NCBI GenBank assembly: GCA_007120055.1
Contig: SKOL01000069.1
Location: forward strand, 1 to 15,345
Reading direction: 5' to 3'
DNA from: Anaerobacillus sp.
Lineage (GTDB): Bacteria > Bacillota > Bacilli > Bacillales_H > Anaerobacillaceae
Length of the DNA: 15,345 nt
A program made the position numbers and the translations under genes. Each line of letters starts with the position of its first letter. Positions within the stretch are counted from its first letter, which is position 1. Shown here piece by piece: positions 13,909 to 15,345 of the stretch. The notes under the pieces were generated by a model that had not been told where the DNA came from, did no database searches, and worked only from the letters and a program-made list of their open reading frames with translations.

Positions 13909-15345
13909 TTATACTTTGAAATTTTTCACTAATTCTTGTAACTCTTCGGCCATGTCTGCTAATTGTTTTGCGGAATGAGAAACTTCTTCCATCGAAGAAA
14001 GTTGTTCTTCTGCGGCTACAGACACTTCTTGTGATTGACCAGTAATTGTATGGTTTAGTTTTCTAACATCACTCATCGCCTTTGTTACTTCTTCAGAACC
14101 AGATGCAAGTTGCTGTGCTGTAGCAGAAACGTCTTGTAATTGTCCTGCTGTACTGTTGACGGCCTTTTGGATTTTTTTGAAGGCTTCACCCGTTTGATTC
14201 ACCGCTGATACTCCTTTATCAACTTCATGTGCGCCACTATCCATCGCCTCAACGATTTCAGCAATTTTCAACTGAATTTGCTCAACAATCGTTGAAATTT
14301 GTTTTGTCGATTTTGTTGATTTTTCAGCGAGTTTTCGAACTTCATCAGCGACAACTGCAAATCCTCTTCCAGCCTCACCGGCTCTAGCTGATTCGATCGC
14401 AGCGTTTAAAGCGAGTAAGTTCGTCTGGTCAGCGATATTGTTAATGAGGTCGACGATTTGACTAATTTCTTTTGATTGAACGCCTAATTCTTCAACCATT
14501 TCTTTTGAGCGTGATACTTTATCATTTACGAGCCCCATTTGTTTAATTCCGTCTTTAATTTTTTCACTACCTTCGTCCGATAACTGTTGAACGTCTGTCG
14601 CGGACTCTGTCACTGTAACGACATTTTCAGTAATTTGTTGAATTCCTACAGCCATTTGTCCGACGGTTTGACTCGTTTCATCTACGTGATCAGATTGGTT
14701 TTGTAAACTTTCCGATACGTTTGTAATACTTAGAGCAATTTGGTTAGTTGCTGTCGACGTTTGTTCAGCACTAGCTGATAATTGTTCAGAAGATGCTGAT
14801 AGATCATTTGCTGAATCGCTCACTTTAAATATCATATTTTTTAAGTTAGCATGCATTTTATTAAACGACTCGGCTAACCTTCCTAGTTCATCACGATTTT
14901 TAATTTGTAATGTTTCCCCTGTTAAATCTCCATTGGCGATTTTTTCAGCAGCTTGTGAAATGGCTAACACTGGTTTTGAAATTTGTTTACTAATGATATA
15001 TGTGACGGCAACTGCGAATAATAAGGCAATCGTAGAAACAATCATTAAGGTAGTTATCATAGTAACCATACTACTATTTACTAAATCACGAAATTCATCT
15101 TTCATCATTTGTTGGTATTGTAAAAATTGATTTGAGGTTTCAGCGAATTTTATGATAATTGGACTGCCTTCACTTTGTAGTAGGGCGATCATGTCATCTG
15201 TGCGTTCTTCTTGTTTCATTAAGATGGCTTCGTTTGCGATGACCTCATATTGCTCTTGTAATTGATTTAATTGAGCTAAATAATTAGCTCCAGTTTCGTC
15301 AACGATTCCTTCTAATTGATTGCTTAATTCATTGTAGTTGTTAAC
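13909..15345 (-). CDS. Methyl-accepting chemotaxis protein, C-terminal part (5' end outside window)
   Basis: The minus-strand frame stays open to the right edge, giving 478 residues. The receptor spans the membrane and signals to CheA through CheW. Residues 1-92 of the visible part are the end of a helical extracytoplasmic sensor (four-helix-bundle type, many Gln, Glu and Asn). A membrane helix lies at about 93-117 ([18 protein letters not shown]), then a HAMP linker (about 118-170, [20 protein letters not shown]). The long coiled-coil signalling domain has the conserved hairpin tip [20 protein letters not shown] then [20 protein letters not shown]. Gln/Glu-rich heptads flank the tip as methylation sites. 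It ends NFKV with no CheR-tether pentapeptide. The ATG at 15219 is internal, not the start. The ligand is unknown because most of the sensor domain is missing. Confidence 0.93.
   Translation of the reverse strand, partial: VNNYNELSNQLEGIVDETGANYLAQLNQLQEQYEVIANEAILMKQEERTDDMIALLQSEGSPIIIKFAETSNQFLQYQQMMKDEFRDLVNSSMVTMITTLMIVSTIALLFAVAVTYIISKQISKPVLAISQAAEKIANGDLTGETLQIKNRDELGRLAESFNKMHANLKNMIFKVSDSANDLSASSEQLSASAEQTSTATNQIALSITNVSESLQNQSDHVDETSQTVGQMAVGIQQITENVVTVTESATDVQQLSDEGSEKIKDGIKQMGLVNDKVSRSKEMVEELGVQSKEISQIVDLINNIADQTNLLALNAAIESARAGEAGRGFAVVADEVRKLAEKSTKSTKQISTIVEQIQLKIAEIVEAMDSGAHEVDKGVSAVNQTGEAFKKIQKAVNSTAGQLQDVSATAQQLASGSEEVTKAMSDVRKLNHTITGQSQEVSVAAEEQLSSMEEVSHSAKQLADMAEELQELVKNFKV

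Overview
The window looks like chromosomal DNA of a low-GC, spore-forming Bacillaceae bacterium. It carries a CsgA-type sporulation protein, YbxH-, YrzB- and YxlJ-type genes typical of Bacillus, strong AGGAGG-type ribosome binding sites, several TTG/GTG starts and many short hairpin-plus-T-run terminators. No rRNA, tRNA, CRISPR array or phage module was seen.

Layout. Bases 1-460 hold the end of a YbxH-like gene, a csgA-like gene and a terminator. Bases 539-3509 hold a YcgL-type nucleotidyltransferase, a HAD phosphatase and an NCS1 purine/cytosine-type permease, all on the plus strand. An AT-rich spacer of about 480 bases with repeats and hairpins follows. Then come a tryptophanase/tyrosine phenol-lyase family enzyme with its own promoter and terminator (3992-5452) and a 3-methyladenine DNA glycosylase (5575-6165). 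The glycosylase converges on an MntP/YtaF-like membrane protein on the minus strand (6284-6829), with a 99-base terminal-inverted-repeat element between them.

The most informative part is 7038-10412. A D-alanyl-D-alanine carboxypeptidase gene (dacC/PBP4a type, peptidase S13) is broken by a 2.3-kb IS200/IS605 element that carries tnpA, tnpB, matching subterminal hairpins and a probable omega-RNA region. The 5' remnant encodes only a signal peptide and about 15 residues. The 3' remnant resumes at the family's PWSDE region, so the catalytic SxxK domain is absent. The two remnants join in frame across the element, at a TTAC that resembles the target of IS608-type elements. The TnpB is about 494 residues, keeps RuvC acidic residues, and has no cysteines in its zinc-ribbon region.

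Bases 10489-15345 hold a DUF1292 (YrzB) protein on the minus strand, a divergent proline iminopeptidase, a CPBP-family membrane protease with a changed first motif residue, a membrane protein of unknown function, one or two small hypothetical proteins, and the C-terminal part of a methyl-accepting chemotaxis protein that runs off the right edge on the minus strand. Most genes appear to be separate transcription units. Only tnpA-tnpB is clearly coupled.
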